A DNA stretch of 21,242 nucleotides, from assembly GCA_025201345.1 (NCBI GenBank), contig JAIXMG010000053.1:1-21242 (forward strand), in the 5' to 3' direction. Within the stretch, counting starts at the first letter, position 1; each line of letters begins with the position of its first letter. The translations under genes were made by a program, and so were the position numbers. The stretch comes from Thamnidium elegans. Lineage: Eukaryota > Mucoromycota > Mucoromycetes > Mucorales > Mucoraceae. Shown in pieces: positions 20,601 through 21,242 of the stretch. Below the pieces are notes generated by a model. It did no database searches. It saw only the letters and a list, made by a program, of their open reading frames with translations, and was not told the origin of the DNA.

Positions 20601-21242
20601 AATTTGATGTCCCCGGTGTCTTCACTGTCGAAAATACTAATGACATGGCTGAATTTTCTGCCTACTTGATTAATAACCCTGAGTTTGTTTGGGATATTAC
20701 TTCTAGTGATGTCAGTGTCAGTGCTCTTGGCTTCACCTTCACCAACATTGCTCTTCACAAGATTGTTACTTTAGCTGGTGCCAGTGGATTCAAGGATGCT
20801 GTTTCTGTCACTGCCTTTGATTTGCCTGCTAACGACCCCGAAGGTGGTATTACTCTCAAGGTCAATACTGTTATCAAGAACCCTAGTCAAGTTGGTTTCA
20901 ACCTTGGCGGTGTTGGTTTCGATAATTACTTTGATGGTGTATATCTTGGTCCTCTTTTATCTGACGGACCCGCAATCTTTGCTCCCAGAACTGCTTCTAA
21001 TGTTCCCATGAAGGGTCGTTTGGTTCCTCAAACTACCCAAGAAGGTATTATTGCTATTACTAAGGTCTTTGGTCATTACCTTTCTGGTAACTCTTCATCT
21101 CTTACTGTTAAGGGTTCATCTGGTTCTGGTTCTAATGGTCCTGTCAGCTGGCTTTCCGCTGCTTTCAAAACTCTTTCCATTGAAAATGTCATCTTACCTG
21201 GTCCTGAGGTTATTCCTGAACTTATTCCTTCCATTGAGATGA
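17692..21242 (+). CDS. Large DUF3712-type membrane protein, second copy, cut by the window edge
   Basis: Exons 17692-18341, 18420-18460 and 18531 to the edge; introns of 78 and 70 bp, identical in position and length to the first copy. The visible 1134 codons include the basic N-terminal segment, the membrane helix (about residues 56-79), all of module 1 and the first third of module 2, with no frame break and no amino-acid difference from the first copy. The edge falls before the places where the first copy has its three frame breaks. It therefore cannot be said whether this copy is intact, or whether it is a separate gene at all rather than the same gene read twice. Confidence 0.85.

Larger units (their letters stand above)
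14259..21242. repeat. Long direct repeat, copy B
   Basis: Second copy of 1-6983, cut by the right edge of the window at exactly the base matching 6983. A repeat that fills both ends of a sequence is what an assembler gives for a circular molecule read past its start, or for a contig that stops inside a tandem array. The unit is 14258-14259 bp. The sequence left of 14259 is single-copy here because nothing is visible left of base 1. Confidence 0.97.

Noticed and set aside
1..21242. Mitochondrial genome or linear fungal plasmid, suggested by the AT content and terminal repetition
   Set aside because: No mitochondrial genes, tRNAs, rRNAs or plasmid polymerase genes are visible. The gene has spliceosomal GT-AG introns, and the retroelements are nuclear LINEs.

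Overview
This looks like nuclear DNA of a fungus, most likely an early-diverging one (Mucoromycota-like). The reasons are very AT-rich intergenic DNA, GT-AG introns of 61 to 78 bp, a strongly biased codon choice (gtt, ggt, gct, ctt) in one long spliced gene, decayed LINE elements of the endonuclease/reverse-transcriptase type, and a large DUF3712-type membrane protein. The phylum assignment is inference; no ribosomal RNA, tRNA or marker gene is present.

The dominant structure is a direct repeat. Bases 1-6983 recur at 14259-21242, so the window is one complete unit of about 14.26 kb followed by 49% of a second. The repeat begins at the first base and ends at the last base. The two copies differ, as far as I could follow them, only by three one-base changes in homopolymer length. 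The sequence is therefore either a tandem duplication or array, or a circular (or wrongly closed) molecule read past its own start.

One unit, left to right, holds: the 3' part of a decayed plus-strand LINE (about 34-1891) with an (AT)n tail; 1.5 kb of AT-rich DNA with no gene I can support; a four-exon gene (3433-8534) for a large single-pass membrane protein built from two similar modules of about 720-760 residues with a Thr/Pro/Ala/Glu-rich tail; about 2.3 kb of AT-rich intergenic DNA with hairpins, an 18-bp direct repeat and a 13-G run; a decayed protein-coding remnant of unknown family (10891-11417); a decayed minus-strand LINE (about 14030-11500); and a short open stretch (14140-14352) that crosses into the next unit. 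The two LINEs lie head to head.

The large gene reads without interruption in the duplicated part. It carries three +1 frame breaks at short homopolymers in the single-copy part (7212-7214, about 8188-8198, 8285-8290). Removing one base at each gives one frame of 1629 codons with the introns in phase. Sequencing error is the simplest explanation, but a young pseudogene cannot be excluded. No classical system (operon, defence cluster, biosynthetic cluster) is visible. The points worth following are the repeat unit itself and the unusually large two-module membrane protein inside it.
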